A stretch of 64,000 bases of DNA from Leptofilum sp965223525 (GCF_965223525.1 NZ_CBDCWX010000005.1:620001-684000); one strand, 5' to 3'; shown: positions 25,564-35,306, counted from the stretch's first letter. The notes: generated from the sequence alone by a model not told the origin. Program-made: numbers and translations.

Positions 25564-26778
25564 ATGATAAATCAATCCATTTTTGACAACAAGAAATTAG
25601 TGCAAGAAAAAGTCGCCCAGGCCACCCAAATCCTCAACGAGCTGGATGTGGATTTGTGGCTCACCTTTGTGCGCGAAACCACCCTCTCGCCCGACCCCAC
25701 GCTGGAACTGATCGCCGATGTGGATGTGACCTGGGAGTCTGCCTTCATCCTCTGCCGGGACGGAGCGCACGTATCCATTGTGGGACGATTTGACCGGGAA
25801 AATGTGGAACAGTTGGGCGTTTACCCGCAAATCATCAGCTATGACCAGGGCATCGCCAAACATCTGCGAAGCGTGCTGGCGGAGAAAAATCCGCGCACCA
25901 TCGCCCTCAACTACTCCGAAAATGACGTGGCCGCCGATGGCCTGAGCCACGGCCTCTTTCTGAGCCTGCAAAGCTATCTGGCCGACACGCTGTATGCCAA
26001 TCGGTCCATCTCGGCGGAAAAGCTCATCGCTGCGCTGCGGGGGCGGAAAAGTCCTGAGGAGATTGCGCGGATAAGAACGGCCGTCCTCACCACAGAAGCC
26101 CTCTTTGATGAAGTAGAACAGTTTGCCAAACCGGGCATGACCCAGCGCCAAATTGCTGAATTTGTACGCGGCCGTATTGACGAGATGGGTCTGGGCTATG
26201 CCTGGCCCAAGCCATTCAACCCCATCGTCACCTGCGGACCAGACTCGCCCGTGGGCCACGCCGCCGCCGGGGATGTGGTGCTAGAAAAAGGACACACGCT
26301 GCACCTTGATTTGGGCATCAAGCAAAATGATTATTGCTCCGACATTCAGCGGATGTGGTACGTGCTGGACGATGGCGAAACAGAAGCCCCGGCCGACGTG
26401 CAGCGTGCCTTCAACGTGGTGTACGGGGCCATCAAGGCGGGCGAATCTATGCTCACTCCCGGCACCCCCGGCTGGCAGGTAGATGAAGCCGCCCGCGACT
26501 TCATCGTGGACAATGGCTACCCAGAATATATGCACGCCTTTGGCCACCTGCTGGGCCGCGTAGCCCACGATGGGGCCACTGTGTTGGGGCCACGCTGGGA
26601 GCGGTACGCAGGCATCTGCGAACTGCCGGTGGAGGTAGGCAACATCTTCACGCTGGAACTACACGTCAAGGTTCCCAACCGAGGCATTATGAGCCTGGAG
26701 GAGGACGTCTTGGTTACTGAATACGGTGTCGAGTACCTCAGCAATGCCCAAACTGCCCTGAGGTACATCAAAAGCTAA
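25564..26778 (+). CDS. M24 family metallopeptidase (Xaa-Pro peptidase-like)
   Basis: 404 aa, aminopeptidase P-like. The N-terminal creatinase-type domain is followed by the pita-bread catalytic domain. The metal ligands are visible: Asp in LHLDLGIKQNDYCSD (two Asp), His in HAFGHLLGRVAHDG, Glu in TLELHV and Glu in SLEEDVLV. It is predicted to remove an N-terminal residue before proline or act on a related substrate. Octamer-bearing and GC-normal, unlike its neighbours on both sides. Confidence 0.88.
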   Translation: MINQSIFDNKKLVQEKVAQATQILNELDVDLWLTFVRETTLSPDPTLELIADVDVTWESAFILCRDGAHVSIVGRFDRENVEQLGVYPQIISYDQGIAKHLRSVLAEKNPRTIALNYSENDVAADGLSHGLFLSLQSYLADTLYANRSISAEKLIAALRGRKSPEEIARIRTAVLTTEALFDEVEQFAKPGMTQRQIAEFVRGRIDEMGLGYAWPKPFNPIVTCGPDSPVGHAAAGDVVLEKGHTLHLDLGIKQNDYCSDIQRMWYVLDDGETEAPADVQRAFNVVYGAIKAGESMLTPGTPGWQVDEAARDFIVDNGYPEYMHAFGHLLGRVAHDGATVLGPRWERYAGICELPVEVGNIFTLELHVKVPNRGIMSLEEDVLVTEYGVEYLSNAQTALRYIKS

Positions 26779-26782
26779 AATT

Positions 26783-27484
26783 GTGTCTTCTTTCGATACT
26801 ATTTTTCTCTTGGAAAATCCAATTGTTTGGATATGTGTAGGTAGCTTTTTTCTGCTTGGATTACTCAGTTCTATTGCTTGGTTTTGGCAGGTCACCTTAA
26901 GCAGACTTGGTCTAAGAAAGCATAAGGATGATCCTACTGCATTGATTAGGGAAGAAGTTGCAATACAAACTGGATTGGAAAGAAAAACTTCTTTCCGGTA
27001 TCCAGACCCTTTGGCTGTTTGGGGCTATCACAGAAACCGATTAGTCGGAATTTATACAGCTTATAAGAGGTTTGGCAAAAAGATTATAATGTACGAAATT
27101 GAAGTTAACAATCCAAATCAGATAAAAATATTATTTCGTTCTGGTTTGATTACATCTGCATTTGCCAAATCATCAAGCCGGGATGATTCTCAGATAGAGG
27201 ATGAAGAATTTGCCTTTTTTGACCACTTCAAGATAAGTGGCAAATCTGCTCGCCTAGCGCCTCTTTTTGTAGAAAATGAACATATCAGGAATGGCCTTAT
27301 CCAGTTAACCAAACGCACCGGAGGAATAAAGCTTTCTATTTGCAGAAACCGAATCGTGTGCCATGAGACAGGCTTTCGATCGATGTCAAGAGTAGCTGAT
27401 GAAGTAACCATTGCCTGTTTGATTTTTGAGATTCTCACAGAAATGGCAAGCCTTGTTGATTCATTTCTACCTGAAACAATCTAA
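26783..27484 (+). CDS. Unknown membrane-anchored protein (AT-rich)
   Basis: 233 aa with one N-terminal membrane helix (VWICVGSFFLLGLLSSIAWF) and a cytoplasmic domain of unknown fold rich in Lys, Arg and Ile. The GTG start lies 5 bp after the peptidase stop with no clear ribosome binding site. The gene ends in TAATG overlap with the next one. AT-rich and without octamers, in contrast to both flanking genes. No function is assigned. Confidence 0.65.
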   Translation: MSSFDTIFLLENPIVWICVGSFFLLGLLSSIAWFWQVTLSRLGLRKHKDDPTALIREEVAIQTGLERKTSFRYPDPLAVWGYHRNRLVGIYTAYKRFGKKIIMYEIEVNNPNQIKILFRSGLITSAFAKSSSRDDSQIEDEEFAFFDHFKISGKSARLAPLFVENEHIRNGLIQLTKRTGGIKLSICRNRIVCHETGFRSMSRVADEVTIACLIFEILTEMASLVDSFLPETI

Positions 27485-28131
27485 TGGCTGTTTGGACTTC
27501 TGATGATACTGCTGTTATTCGCTACATTGCGCGCTCTGATGGGAGCGTGGCTATGGCTATTCCGGCCATTGTCATTCGTGATGACGATTTGCTAGCCACC
27601 TACGTACCTGCGGGAACCCGGTTTATGGACAATTGGGTGGTGACAGAGGATGAGCGGGTAACGGCCGTTTCCACCATAAAACCGTCAGCACGCCGCCAAC
27701 ATCAAGAACGAATTTGGCATACAAACACAATCCGGCTTTATTTGCCAGGCAAAGCGTTCTCCGTCTGGCTCTTTTTTGCAGAGAATGGGCAACTTTCTGC
27801 CTGGTATGGCAACCTGGAAGCCCCGTTCGTGCGGACGCCTTTGGGAATTGATACACGCGATCACGGACTAGATGTAGTGGCCAGCCCTGACGGTTCTTGG
27901 CGCTGGAAAGATGAAGCGGAGTTTGCCTGGCGTTTGGAACTTGGGATTGATTCAGTGGCGCATCAAACGGCCGTGCGTGCCGCTAGTGAAGAATTTATTC
28001 ATCGTTTACAAAATCGATCCTTTCCATTCGATCAGGGCTGGGAAAGTTGGCAACCCCCAGACGAGTGGCAGCCGCGCCAACTTCCTCTGAATTGGGCTGC
28101 CGATTTTGGCACTGATGCCACCCTCTCCTAG
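27484..28131 (+). CDS. DUF402 (FomD-like) domain protein
   Basis: 215 aa. The central region IWHTNTIRLYLPGKAFSVWLFFAENGQLSAWYGNLE followed by RDHGLDVVASPDGSWRWKDEAEF is characteristic of DUF402, a family with some phosphatase/nucleotide hydrolase members such as FomD. The start overlaps the stop of the preceding gene (TAATG), implying coupling. The substrate is unknown. Confidence 0.8.
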   Translation: MAVWTSDDTAVIRYIARSDGSVAMAIPAIVIRDDDLLATYVPAGTRFMDNWVVTEDERVTAVSTIKPSARRQHQERIWHTNTIRLYLPGKAFSVWLFFAENGQLSAWYGNLEAPFVRTPLGIDTRDHGLDVVASPDGSWRWKDEAEFAWRLELGIDSVAHQTAVRAASEEFIHRLQNRSFPFDQGWESWQPPDEWQPRQLPLNWAADFGTDATLS

Positions 28132-28147
28132 CACCCAGTGCCTGCAC

Positions 28148-30196
28148 TTACTCGTGCCGTAATGCCGCCACCGGGTCTAACCGAGCAGCGCGGGCGGCAG
28201 GATATAAACCGGCCACAATGCCGATAAAGGTGGCAAAGGCCATCGCGCCGACGGCTAACCACCACGGCACGACAGAAAGCTGACCAATCCCCGTAATTCC
28301 CTCAGCAATAAGAAAACGGTGACCAATCCAATCCACCAATCGCCCCAGCAGCGTGCCAAAAATGAGGCCAAAGAAGCCCCCCAGCAGCCCTAGCATAGCC
28401 GCTTCCACGGTAAACAAGGCGCGAATTTCTCGCGCCGACGCACCCAACGCCTTCAGCACGCCAATCTCGCGGGTGCGTTCATAGATGGCCATCATCATCG
28501 TGTTGGCAACACCGAGGGCGGCGACCAGCAGCGCCAACCCGCCGACAGAACCCAGCAGTGCCTGCATCAGCCCCAACACCTGGTTGGCCACATTCAGGAT
28601 TGCTTCCAATGATTGCGTTTCCAGGTCTAGCTCTTCGATTTGGGAGGATACGGCCGTAATCGCCCCCAAATCCGTCGTCTGCACAATCAAGCCATCATAC
28701 CCGTCCGTCTGCAAAATATCTGGCTCGTTGAACCACCAGGCCAGAATGGCTTCCCGCTCTGCCAAACCTAGCTCAATGATGCTGCCGCCAAAGCCGTCGC
28801 GCACACCGACGATCTGGCTAGGGAACGATTCCGTTTCGCCACGCGGCAGTTGCACTGTCAACAAAATTTCCTCGCCAATTAGGTTGTCGTATGATTCGCC
28901 CTCTGCCAACAGCGAATCGGCCAGGCCATTCACCAGCACCGTTCCCTCAGAAACGCGAGTATCCAAAAAAGAGCCAGCCAGTGGTTCTGGCTCGGTACCA
29001 AAGCTGAACTCTGGCTCATTGCCATCGGTCACACGAATGGGCAGGGAAGTGTCGCCGTAAGTCAGGGCAATATCAATGCTGAAAGGCAGCCTTAGCTCTG
29101 GCGTCACGCTGACAACATCGGGGATTTGCTCAATTTGCGCCACCATTTCCGGCGTGATGGGCGTTTGTGGTTCTGGTTCGGCAAAGGGATCGAAGGCGTC
29201 TGGCTCGTCGTAGATGGGGCGGACAAAGAGGTTTTCCAGGCCAATGCTCTCAAAATTGCGCTGCACTTCGCGCTGGACACCTACGCCAAAAGAGACCATT
29301 GCCACCAACGTGACAATGCCAATGAGGACGCCGCCAGCGGTAAGGACGTTACGCACCGGGCGGCGACGCAAATTGCTCAACGCCTGGCGAATGATGTCGC
29401 TCATTTGCAACCCGCCGGATTTTACCCCCTCCCTAGCCCTCCCCCTGACAGGGGGAGGGGACATTGGCTCCCTCTCCCTTAATGGAGAGGGCTGGGGTGA
29501 GGGTGGGTTGTCCGCCTTAACTTCCTCAACAATGTCGCCGTCGCGGAGCTTGACGATGCGGTCGGCGTAGGCAGCCACGTCTTCATCGTGGGTAACGACG
29601 ATGAGGGTGATGCCCTGCTCGCGGTTGAGTTCTTGTAGCAGCGCCATCACTTCTTCACCCGTTTTGGTGTCGAGGTTGCCCGTCGGTTCATCGGCGAGGA
29701 TGAGGCTGGGGTTGTGGATGAGGGCGCGGGCTACGGCCGTTCGCTGTTGTTCGCCTCCCGAAAGTTCAGTTGGATAATGGCTCAGACGATGCCCCAAACC
29801 AACCTTTTCCAGCAAATTTTTGGCGCGTGCTTCCCGCTCGGCCACGCCAACGCCAGAAAGCATCAGGGGGATAGCCACATTCTCCAGGGCGGTAAGGCGG
29901 GGCAGCAGGTTGAAGCTCTGGAAGATAAAGCCAATGCGCTGGCGGCGGTGCAGCGTGCGATCCGCTTCGGTGGCACTGTGCAAAGCCGTGCCGTTGAGCC
30001 ACAGTTCGCCCGCCGTGGCGCGGTCTAGCCCGCCCAGCAGGTTCAGCAAGGTAGATTTACCCGACCCGGAGGGGCCAACAAGCGCTACAAATTCGCCCGG
30101 TTCAATTGAAAGATCAACGCCGCGCAGTGCTTGCACATCCATGCCGCCGCGCTCAAAGTGGCGGGTGAGGTTTGTTAGTTTGATTGGGTCTGTCAT
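28148..30196 (-). CDS. MacB-like ABC transporter, ATPase fused to permease
   Basis: 682 aa. Residues 1-220 form a LolD/MacB-type ATPase (Walker A GPSGSGKST, signature LSGGEQQRT, Walker B LILADEPTG). Residues about 270-682 form a MacB/FtsX-type permease: one membrane helix near the start, a large periplasmic domain, and three helices at the end. Unlike MacB, where the permease lies first in another order, the fusion is ATPase-first, and the linker (about 233-265) is the translation of a G/C-rich dispersed repeat. It would work on lipoproteins or peptides at the membrane. The next gene upstream on the same strand encodes an exported lipoprotein-like protein. Confidence 0.9.
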   Translation of the reverse strand: MTDPIKLTNLTRHFERGGMDVQALRGVDLSIEPGEFVALVGPSGSGKSTLLNLLGGLDRATAGELWLNGTALHSATEADRTLHRRQRIGFIFQSFNLLPRLTALENVAIPLMLSGVGVAEREARAKNLLEKVGLGHRLSHYPTELSGGEQQRTAVARALIHNPSLILADEPTGNLDTKTGEEVMALLQELNREQGITLIVVTHDEDVAAYADRIVKLRDGDIVEEVKADNPPSPQPSPLREREPMSPPPVRGRAREGVKSGGLQMSDIIRQALSNLRRRPVRNVLTAGGVLIGIVTLVAMVSFGVGVQREVQRNFESIGLENLFVRPIYDEPDAFDPFAEPEPQTPITPEMVAQIEQIPDVVSVTPELRLPFSIDIALTYGDTSLPIRVTDGNEPEFSFGTEPEPLAGSFLDTRVSEGTVLVNGLADSLLAEGESYDNLIGEEILLTVQLPRGETESFPSQIVGVRDGFGGSIIELGLAEREAILAWWFNEPDILQTDGYDGLIVQTTDLGAITAVSSQIEELDLETQSLEAILNVANQVLGLMQALLGSVGGLALLVAALGVANTMMMAIYERTREIGVLKALGASAREIRALFTVEAAMLGLLGGFFGLIFGTLLGRLVDWIGHRFLIAEGITGIGQLSVVPWWLAVGAMAFATFIGIVAGLYPAARAARLDPVAALRHE
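29415..29510. repeat. G/C-rich dispersed repeat inside ABC transporter gene
   Basis: About 95 bp of gagagggctggggtga and gggggagggg blocks. Read in frame on the minus strand it gives the Pro/Arg/Glu-rich linker SPQPSPLRERE between ATPase and permease. This is the same class as 1014-1056. Confidence 0.8.
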
Positions 30197-30267
30197 GGGG
30201 ATCGGTTATCGGTAATCAGTAATCGGTCTGGCAGCAACCAAACTGATTACCGATTACCGTTTACGGA
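30196..30267. repeat. GTAATCGGT-type repeat block
   Basis: Inverted arrangement of ggtaatc and gattacc modules filling the gap between the ABC transporter gene and the next minus-strand gene. Confidence 0.75.
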
Positions 30268-31452
30268 TTACTGTAAGGACTCTGCGATGGCTAACGCTTC
30301 TTCCCCTGTCAGATCGCCGCCAATCCAGTATTGGATGTCGCCTTCGGACCAGTTGAGCAGCGTGCGGCCGTTTGCCGCATCGGTGTACAGCGTTCCGGTG
30401 ACGCCGCGTACGGTGACACTTTCGCCGCCTTCATCGGGGGTTAGGTTTACGTCGGTGCGACCTTGGGCAATGGTGAAGGAACGGCCGTTTGGCAAACCAT
30501 ATCGCTCTACAATAGCCCCACCCACATTGGTGGTTTCGCGCAGCGTGGCTTCGTTTGGCAAGCTGGTGGGAGCCAGCAGGTCAAAATCTGGTTCAACGGC
30601 AGCAGCCTCTTCAAGCTCATCGTAATCTGGCAATTCCAGATCGGCCGCATCAATTACCGTTGCGCCTTCAGGAATGGTGAAGGTGAAAACAGCGTCGTCA
30701 ATGCCTTGGTTGATTTCCAGGAAGGTGGCGCGAGCCACGCCGGAACCAAGCGCCCCGCCAACATACTCGATGCCCACAGGCGCACTGTCGCCGTCGCGCA
30801 GCCAGACGTTGAGCAGCCCACCCGCCGCCCGCACCTCTTCAGGCATTTGCTCCGGGATGGGGATGAGGCGAACGGTGTTGACATCCGTGTTGCCAATTAC
30901 GTCAGAGCCTGCCCGCTCGGCGGTGAAATATTCCAGCAGCTTGGCAACGGCTTCTTCCGGGGTTTCAGGGATGTCGGCTTCATCAAATTCGCTTTCATAC
31001 TCGTCCAGGTCGTGATCAAACTCATGGCCCGCAAATTCCTCCGCGCCAGCCATCTCTTCGGCAAGTCGAGCATACATTTCTTCAAACTGGCCTGTCAGCA
31101 CCACGTTTTCGGTGGGGTTCCACAGCCAAAACTGCGTGCCGTCGCTCACGGCAATGGTGCCAATTAGCTCTGCTTCGTTGGCCGTTAGCACCTCAACACG
31201 GAAGGCAGGTTCGCCGTTGGGGCCAGCGTTCAGGCGACCCCACGCTTCTACCGTGCCGCTCATCGCCTGCTCTGGTATATCTACCGACAGTTCTACAATG
31301 GCATGGCCATCGGTGATGGTTTGGCTGGTTTCTAGTGACTGCACCAGCAAATCTTCGGCTGTAGGAATGACAAACGCGCCAATGGCAACGGCCGTAACTG
31401 CCAGCACCACCAGAGCCAGTAAAATACTCAACAATCGTCTACGTTTTTGCAT
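30268..31452 (-). CDS. Exported LolA/DUF4367-type protein
   Basis: 394 aa. The N-terminal signal anchor is RLLSILLALVVLAVTAVAIGAF; the rest is extracytoplasmic. The first part (about 35-260) resembles outer-membrane lipoprotein carrier/LolA-like folds. The C-terminal part (YTDAANGRTLLNWSEGDIQYWIGG, then EEALAIAESLQ) is DUF4367, also present at the end of the anti-sigma-like protein at 35901. A very acidic segment lies around residues 135-160. It is in tandem with the ABC transporter gene, so the two may share a function. Confidence 0.75.
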   Translation of the reverse strand: MQKRRRLLSILLALVVLAVTAVAIGAFVIPTAEDLLVQSLETSQTITDGHAIVELSVDIPEQAMSGTVEAWGRLNAGPNGEPAFRVEVLTANEAELIGTIAVSDGTQFWLWNPTENVVLTGQFEEMYARLAEEMAGAEEFAGHEFDHDLDEYESEFDEADIPETPEEAVAKLLEYFTAERAGSDVIGNTDVNTVRLIPIPEQMPEEVRAAGGLLNVWLRDGDSAPVGIEYVGGALGSGVARATFLEINQGIDDAVFTFTIPEGATVIDAADLELPDYDELEEAAAVEPDFDLLAPTSLPNEATLRETTNVGGAIVERYGLPNGRSFTIAQGRTDVNLTPDEGGESVTVRGVTGTLYTDAANGRTLLNWSEGDIQYWIGGDLTGEEALAIAESLQ

Positions 31453-31671
31453 AAGGTTAACTCCCGAATAAGGTCATGGTTTTTGCTTAATCATCACACT
31501 AAACACCATGATTGCTTTGATTGTGACATGGAATACGGCCGTTGTGACTCTGGTTACGGCCGTTCTCATCCACCACTCAGAAAAATCTACAGATTGACTA
31601 ACTGTATGATGGTTGCCTTTGCTTAATGCCTGCGCCACAATTGCGGCAACATTACTTGGGAGAATTTCAAT

Positions 31672-32451
31672 ATGGACGTTTTAGACAGTATTAACCAACA
31701 TCGCTCCATCCGTGCCTACAAACCAGACCCAGTGCCTGACGACCTGCTCAACGAAATTCTAGCCGCTGGCATTCGCGCCTCGTCATCGGGCAATATGCAA
31801 ACGTACTCGATTATTGTTACCCGTGACCGAGCCTTGCGGGAACGATTGTACAAGCCGCACATGGAGCAAAATATGGTACTGGATGCGCCCGTCCTGCTCA
31901 CCTTTTGCGCCGATTTTCATCGGATGCGTCGCTGGCTCAAGCTGAACGATGCCCCCGACAACTTTGACAACTTCATGAGCTTCATGATTGCCACCATTGA
32001 TGCTGTGCTGGTGTCGCAAAATGTGGCGCTGGCGGCCGAGGCGCGGGGCTTGGGCATTTGCTATATGGGCAGTACATTGGCGAACTGTGACCAAATTGGC
32101 GAGATTCTGCAGGTGCCGCCCAACGTGGTGCCCGTGGCGGGCTTCTCGCTGGGTTATCCGGCGGAAGACCCAGCCCCGCGTGACCGTCTGCCGCTGGACG
32201 GGCTGGTTCATCGGGAAACGTATCGCGCCGACAACGATGCAGACATTGCCCGAATTTATGCCGAACGGAACGTCAAAGGGTGGGAACGGTACATGACTTT
32301 TCCGCGCTTGCGCCAACTGGTGGAAGAATCGGGCGTAGAAAATTTGGCACAGATTTATACGGCCGTTAAATACACAAAAGCGTCGCACCAGGAATTTTCG
32401 CAGCGAGTGTTAGACTACCTGCAAACCCAATCGTTTATGAACAACGGGTGA
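31672..32451 (+). CDS. Nitroreductase family oxidoreductase
   Basis: 259 aa, FMN-dependent, likely NAD(P)H-using. It starts with the classical SINQHRSIRAYKPDPVPDDLL segment and contains SSGNMQTYSIIV (FMN binding), a GLGICYMGS motif and VPVAGFSLGYPAEDPAPRDRLPLDGLVH, matching the NfsA/FRP-like subgroup. RBS GGGAGAA precedes the ATG. The substrate is unknown. Monocistronic. Confidence 0.9.
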   Translation: MDVLDSINQHRSIRAYKPDPVPDDLLNEILAAGIRASSSGNMQTYSIIVTRDRALRERLYKPHMEQNMVLDAPVLLTFCADFHRMRRWLKLNDAPDNFDNFMSFMIATIDAVLVSQNVALAAEARGLGICYMGSTLANCDQIGEILQVPPNVVPVAGFSLGYPAEDPAPRDRLPLDGLVHRETYRADNDADIARIYAERNVKGWERYMTFPRLRQLVEESGVENLAQIYTAVKYTKASHQEFSQRVLDYLQTQSFMNNG

Positions 32452-32497
32452 CTTAATTTTTTCGGACACGGATGGAACGAACAAGGCGGATTTTTTT

Positions 32498-33715
32498 GTG
32501 CAAGAAGAAGAATTAGCTATTTGGCAGGAAATTGAAAAAACGGCCGTGTCTGCCGGACTCGATCCCACAAAATTCACAGACACCCACCGTGAAATCGTCG
32601 CCCAGATTGTCACTTTTTTGCAGACGCCACAAGCACCACCACCTGAACAGAAGCCAGCTAGCTGGGTCAAATGGTTGCCGCTGGGCAAAAATGGGAATGG
32701 AAAACGGCCGTCTGCACCACCGCCGACGCCCCTTATCATTTGTGGCGAACCGGGCACGGGCAAAACCACCTTCCTCAACGTGCTAGACGTGGTGCTGCGC
32801 CAGGTCTTCGAGCTACCAGACAACATTCAGCCGGTAATGAACAAGGGGAAGCATGAATATTTTGTGACCAAGCGACTGCTAAACGGCCGTCCCATCAGCC
32901 TGCTCTCTGTAAAAAAGTGGGATGATTTGCTCCATTTTTATACCTGGAGCCGCGAGACGCACGGGCTGGTTGAGGCAGACCGCACCCGGTTTGTGCAGGA
33001 AACCTTGCTGCCCATGCGAATCATTTTTGCCGATGAGGTGGAGATGACTGGCTACTCGCCGACGCTGCCCATTTTGGCGCAGCATGGCTTATTGGTGATC
33101 GGCACATCGAACCAAAGCCGCTTTGCCCAGCTTGAGGAGCGGCAAGTGCCACCCTACATCTACACGTTTGCGGGCATTGATTTGCGGGCGGGCAGCCCTG
33201 CCGATGCAGTGGTGCAGCCAGATGACCCGGCCTGGATCATTTTTGACCAGCTACAGGCGTCGCCCGTTGCCCAGTATGAGCAGCTTGCGTACCAAATGCA
33301 GAAAATGGGGGATGTGCTGTTTGTTCGGCTGGATTTTGATACGGCCGTTCGCGCCCCGCTGCTAGAAAATGAGTGGGCTAACTTTTTACAAACGTTGCCC
33401 CGCCAACCAGACATGCCGCTCATCTTCTTGCTAGATGATTTTTCGCTACAGAGTTTACGTACCGATTACAACGCCATCATCCGCTTTGTGTCGCTGTTTG
33501 ATCTGATTGAGCAGCAGGGGATTGGCGTACTGGTACGCAACCGGGTTAATCAGGCAGAGCTATCCCGCGAGGCACTCAGCCATATGAAGGTTACGATCCA
33601 TGCGGCGCGTAGCGTACCCGAGGCGATTAAGGTGAAAACGGCCGTTGGCATTGATCGCGCCACCTCTCGCATCGGCCAAGCAGGGCATAAAGCGCATCAA
33701 TATTTGCCTACTTAA
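32498..33715 (+). CDS. AFG1/ZapE-like P-loop ATPase
   Basis: 405 aa. Walker A GEPGTGKTT, Walker B IIFADEVEM, then a sensor-1-like LVIGTSNQS, in the arrangement of the AFG1/ZapE family (cell division and protein quality control). The N-terminal 80 residues are variable and Pro-rich. The GTG start follows AAGGCGGA. The family fit rests on the Walker B and sensor region; an unrelated AAA-type NTPase cannot be ruled out. Confidence 0.7.
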   Translation: MQEEELAIWQEIEKTAVSAGLDPTKFTDTHREIVAQIVTFLQTPQAPPPEQKPASWVKWLPLGKNGNGKRPSAPPPTPLIICGEPGTGKTTFLNVLDVVLRQVFELPDNIQPVMNKGKHEYFVTKRLLNGRPISLLSVKKWDDLLHFYTWSRETHGLVEADRTRFVQETLLPMRIIFADEVEMTGYSPTLPILAQHGLLVIGTSNQSRFAQLEERQVPPYIYTFAGIDLRAGSPADAVVQPDDPAWIIFDQLQASPVAQYEQLAYQMQKMGDVLFVRLDFDTAVRAPLLENEWANFLQTLPRQPDMPLIFLLDDFSLQSLRTDYNAIIRFVSLFDLIEQQGIGVLVRNRVNQAELSREALSHMKVTIHAARSVPEAIKVKTAVGIDRATSRIGQAGHKAHQYLPT

Positions 33716-33738
33716 GAATAGAGAAATGTTCCTCAAAG

Positions 33739-33866
33739 TATTGCGTATTTCATAAAGTGACAAAACCACAACCACAATCTCACGCAAAGGCGCAAAGGCG
33801 CAAAGGCGCAAAGACGCGAAGAAAGAAACTTTGTACCTTTGCGTCTTTGCGTGATCGATCTTTCTA
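33739..33866. repeat. TATTGCGTATTTCATAAAG repeat, copy 1
   Basis: 128-bp element: a tattgcgtatttcataaagtg head, then four cgcaaagg-type units and an inverted ctttgcgtctttgcgtg tail, ending gatcgatctttctac. The last 3 bases are the stop codon of the convergent gene. The second copy is at 37607-37716. Confidence 0.8.
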
Positions 33867-35081
33867 CTCTTTTAGAGCCGCCCAATCCGACGGCACATTG
33901 CCCCACACAATTTGCTTCGCGCCTACAAATTTGGCTAAAGAGGTAATGGCTCGGCCAATTTCGCGTACCGTCTTTTTGAATTTTGGCGCATTTGGTTCTG
34001 CATAGACATTGTGGATGTGCAGCGTGTTACTTTTGCGATCCATTTTGGGGTCAATACGGCCGATGAGCTTGTCGCCGTAGAGGATGGGCAGGACGTAGTA
34101 GCCATACTCCCGTTTGGCGGCTGGCACGTAAATCTCAATGCGAAAGTAAAAGTCCCACAGCGCTTCGGTGCGGTCGCGGTCACAGATGAGGTTGTCGAAA
34201 GGGGAAAGCAGGGTGGTGCGGGGTTGCCAATCGCCATTTTGAATTTGGCGCAGCAGGGGAAGGTCTTCGGCGTGGAGGTAGTAGTCGTCAGAGAGGCCAT
34301 CCACGGTTGCCGGGATCAAGATTTCTTCTTGGACGAGCTGTTTGAGTACGGCCGTTAATCCCGGATACATTCCTCGCGTGTAATGCACTTTAATTTGCTT
34401 GGCCGTGGCTGCACCCAGTGCCCGGATTGCCTTTTGGGCGGCAAAGCGGCACGTCTGTTCGTCTGTCCACATCTCTTGCGGTGTTCCCGCTGGTAGCCAT
34501 TCTGGCAGCAAGCCCCACCGCCGCTGGTTGCCCACCCGCTCGGTCACCGTGATTGCCCCGTTTGTCCACAAATAGTCGAGGATGAAGCCCACGAAACGGC
34601 CGCTTGACCAGTTCGACTCGTAGCGCAAATCGTCCCCAGTTTCTATGTCCCGCGAAAACAGAGGTCCTTCCTGCTGTAGTCTGTTGAGAATGTGGTCTTT
34701 AAGTTCAATGAGTCCCGCATGTTTATCGAACCATTTTTGGTATTTCGCCGCGCGGCGCGGGCTTTCCCGTCGTTGGCGCATTCCCCAGCTAAACAGTGGG
34801 TACTCTTCCGTGAGAACCATTGAAGCAGCGTGTGCCCAATACTCAAACAGGGCTTTCTCTTCCCAGCGTAGCCGCTCTAGCTCAGCCTCGTCAAAGTTGC
34901 CCAGGCGGCTCCACAGCACCAGCAGATGGGTGCGCTCCACGGCGCGAATGGGGTCTAGCTGCACGCAGCCCAAATCACGGATCACGTCTAGCTTAGCGGG
35001 TGGCTTTTGCTTGGTGAGGTGTTGGCGCGTGATGGCCAATCGGCGCAAATCTTGGCGGGTGAGGGTGAGTTGGGTAGTCAT
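33864..35081 (-). CDS. AlkZ/YcaQ-like winged-helix DNA glycosylase
   Basis: 405 aa of the HTH_42 family, whose members AlkZ and YcaQ excise alkylated or crosslinked bases. The family hallmark VIRDLGCVQLDPIRAVERTHLLVLWSR carries the QxD motif, and three winged-helix units follow. The C-terminal half ends in PMLYGDKLIGR-like sequence (PILYGDKLIGRIDPK). The start at 35081 follows AGGAGA; the longer form would run through repeat DNA. The stop codon lies inside a dispersed repeat. Confidence 0.8.
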   Translation of the reverse strand: MTTQLTLTRQDLRRLAITRQHLTKQKPPAKLDVIRDLGCVQLDPIRAVERTHLLVLWSRLGNFDEAELERLRWEEKALFEYWAHAASMVLTEEYPLFSWGMRQRRESPRRAAKYQKWFDKHAGLIELKDHILNRLQQEGPLFSRDIETGDDLRYESNWSSGRFVGFILDYLWTNGAITVTERVGNQRRWGLLPEWLPAGTPQEMWTDEQTCRFAAQKAIRALGAATAKQIKVHYTRGMYPGLTAVLKQLVQEEILIPATVDGLSDDYYLHAEDLPLLRQIQNGDWQPRTTLLSPFDNLICDRDRTEALWDFYFRIEIYVPAAKREYGYYVLPILYGDKLIGRIDPKMDRKSNTLHIHNVYAEPNAPKFKKTVREIGRAITSLAKFVGAKQIVWGNVPSDWAALKE

Positions 35082-35189
35082 TGGTTTCTCCTGATTTTCA
35101 CCGCGAAGAACGCGGAGGACGCTGAGAAAAAAGAGTAGTGGATTATACGCGGCGAAGTGTTTTGGAACAAACGTTCGTAGGGAAAAGCG

Positions 35190-35277
35190 AAGCACGAATC
35201 ATCACGAATCGGACGAATTTCACAAATATTTTGAATATTCATTCGAGACATTGGTCTATTCGTGCCATTCGTGTTTG
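35190..35277. repeat. ATTCGTG-type repeat
   Basis: Block of cacgaatc, ggacgaatt, attcgtgcc and attcgtg modules in inverted order, upstream of the sigma factor gene. Confidence 0.6.
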
Positions 35278-35306
35278 AAAAATGGAACCGATTGGCGCAA
35301 ACGGTG

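Noticed and set aside
33783..33815. Tandem cgcaaagg units resembling a small CRISPR or satellite
   Set aside because: Only four 8-bp units without spacers, and they form part of the dispersed element also seen at 37607.
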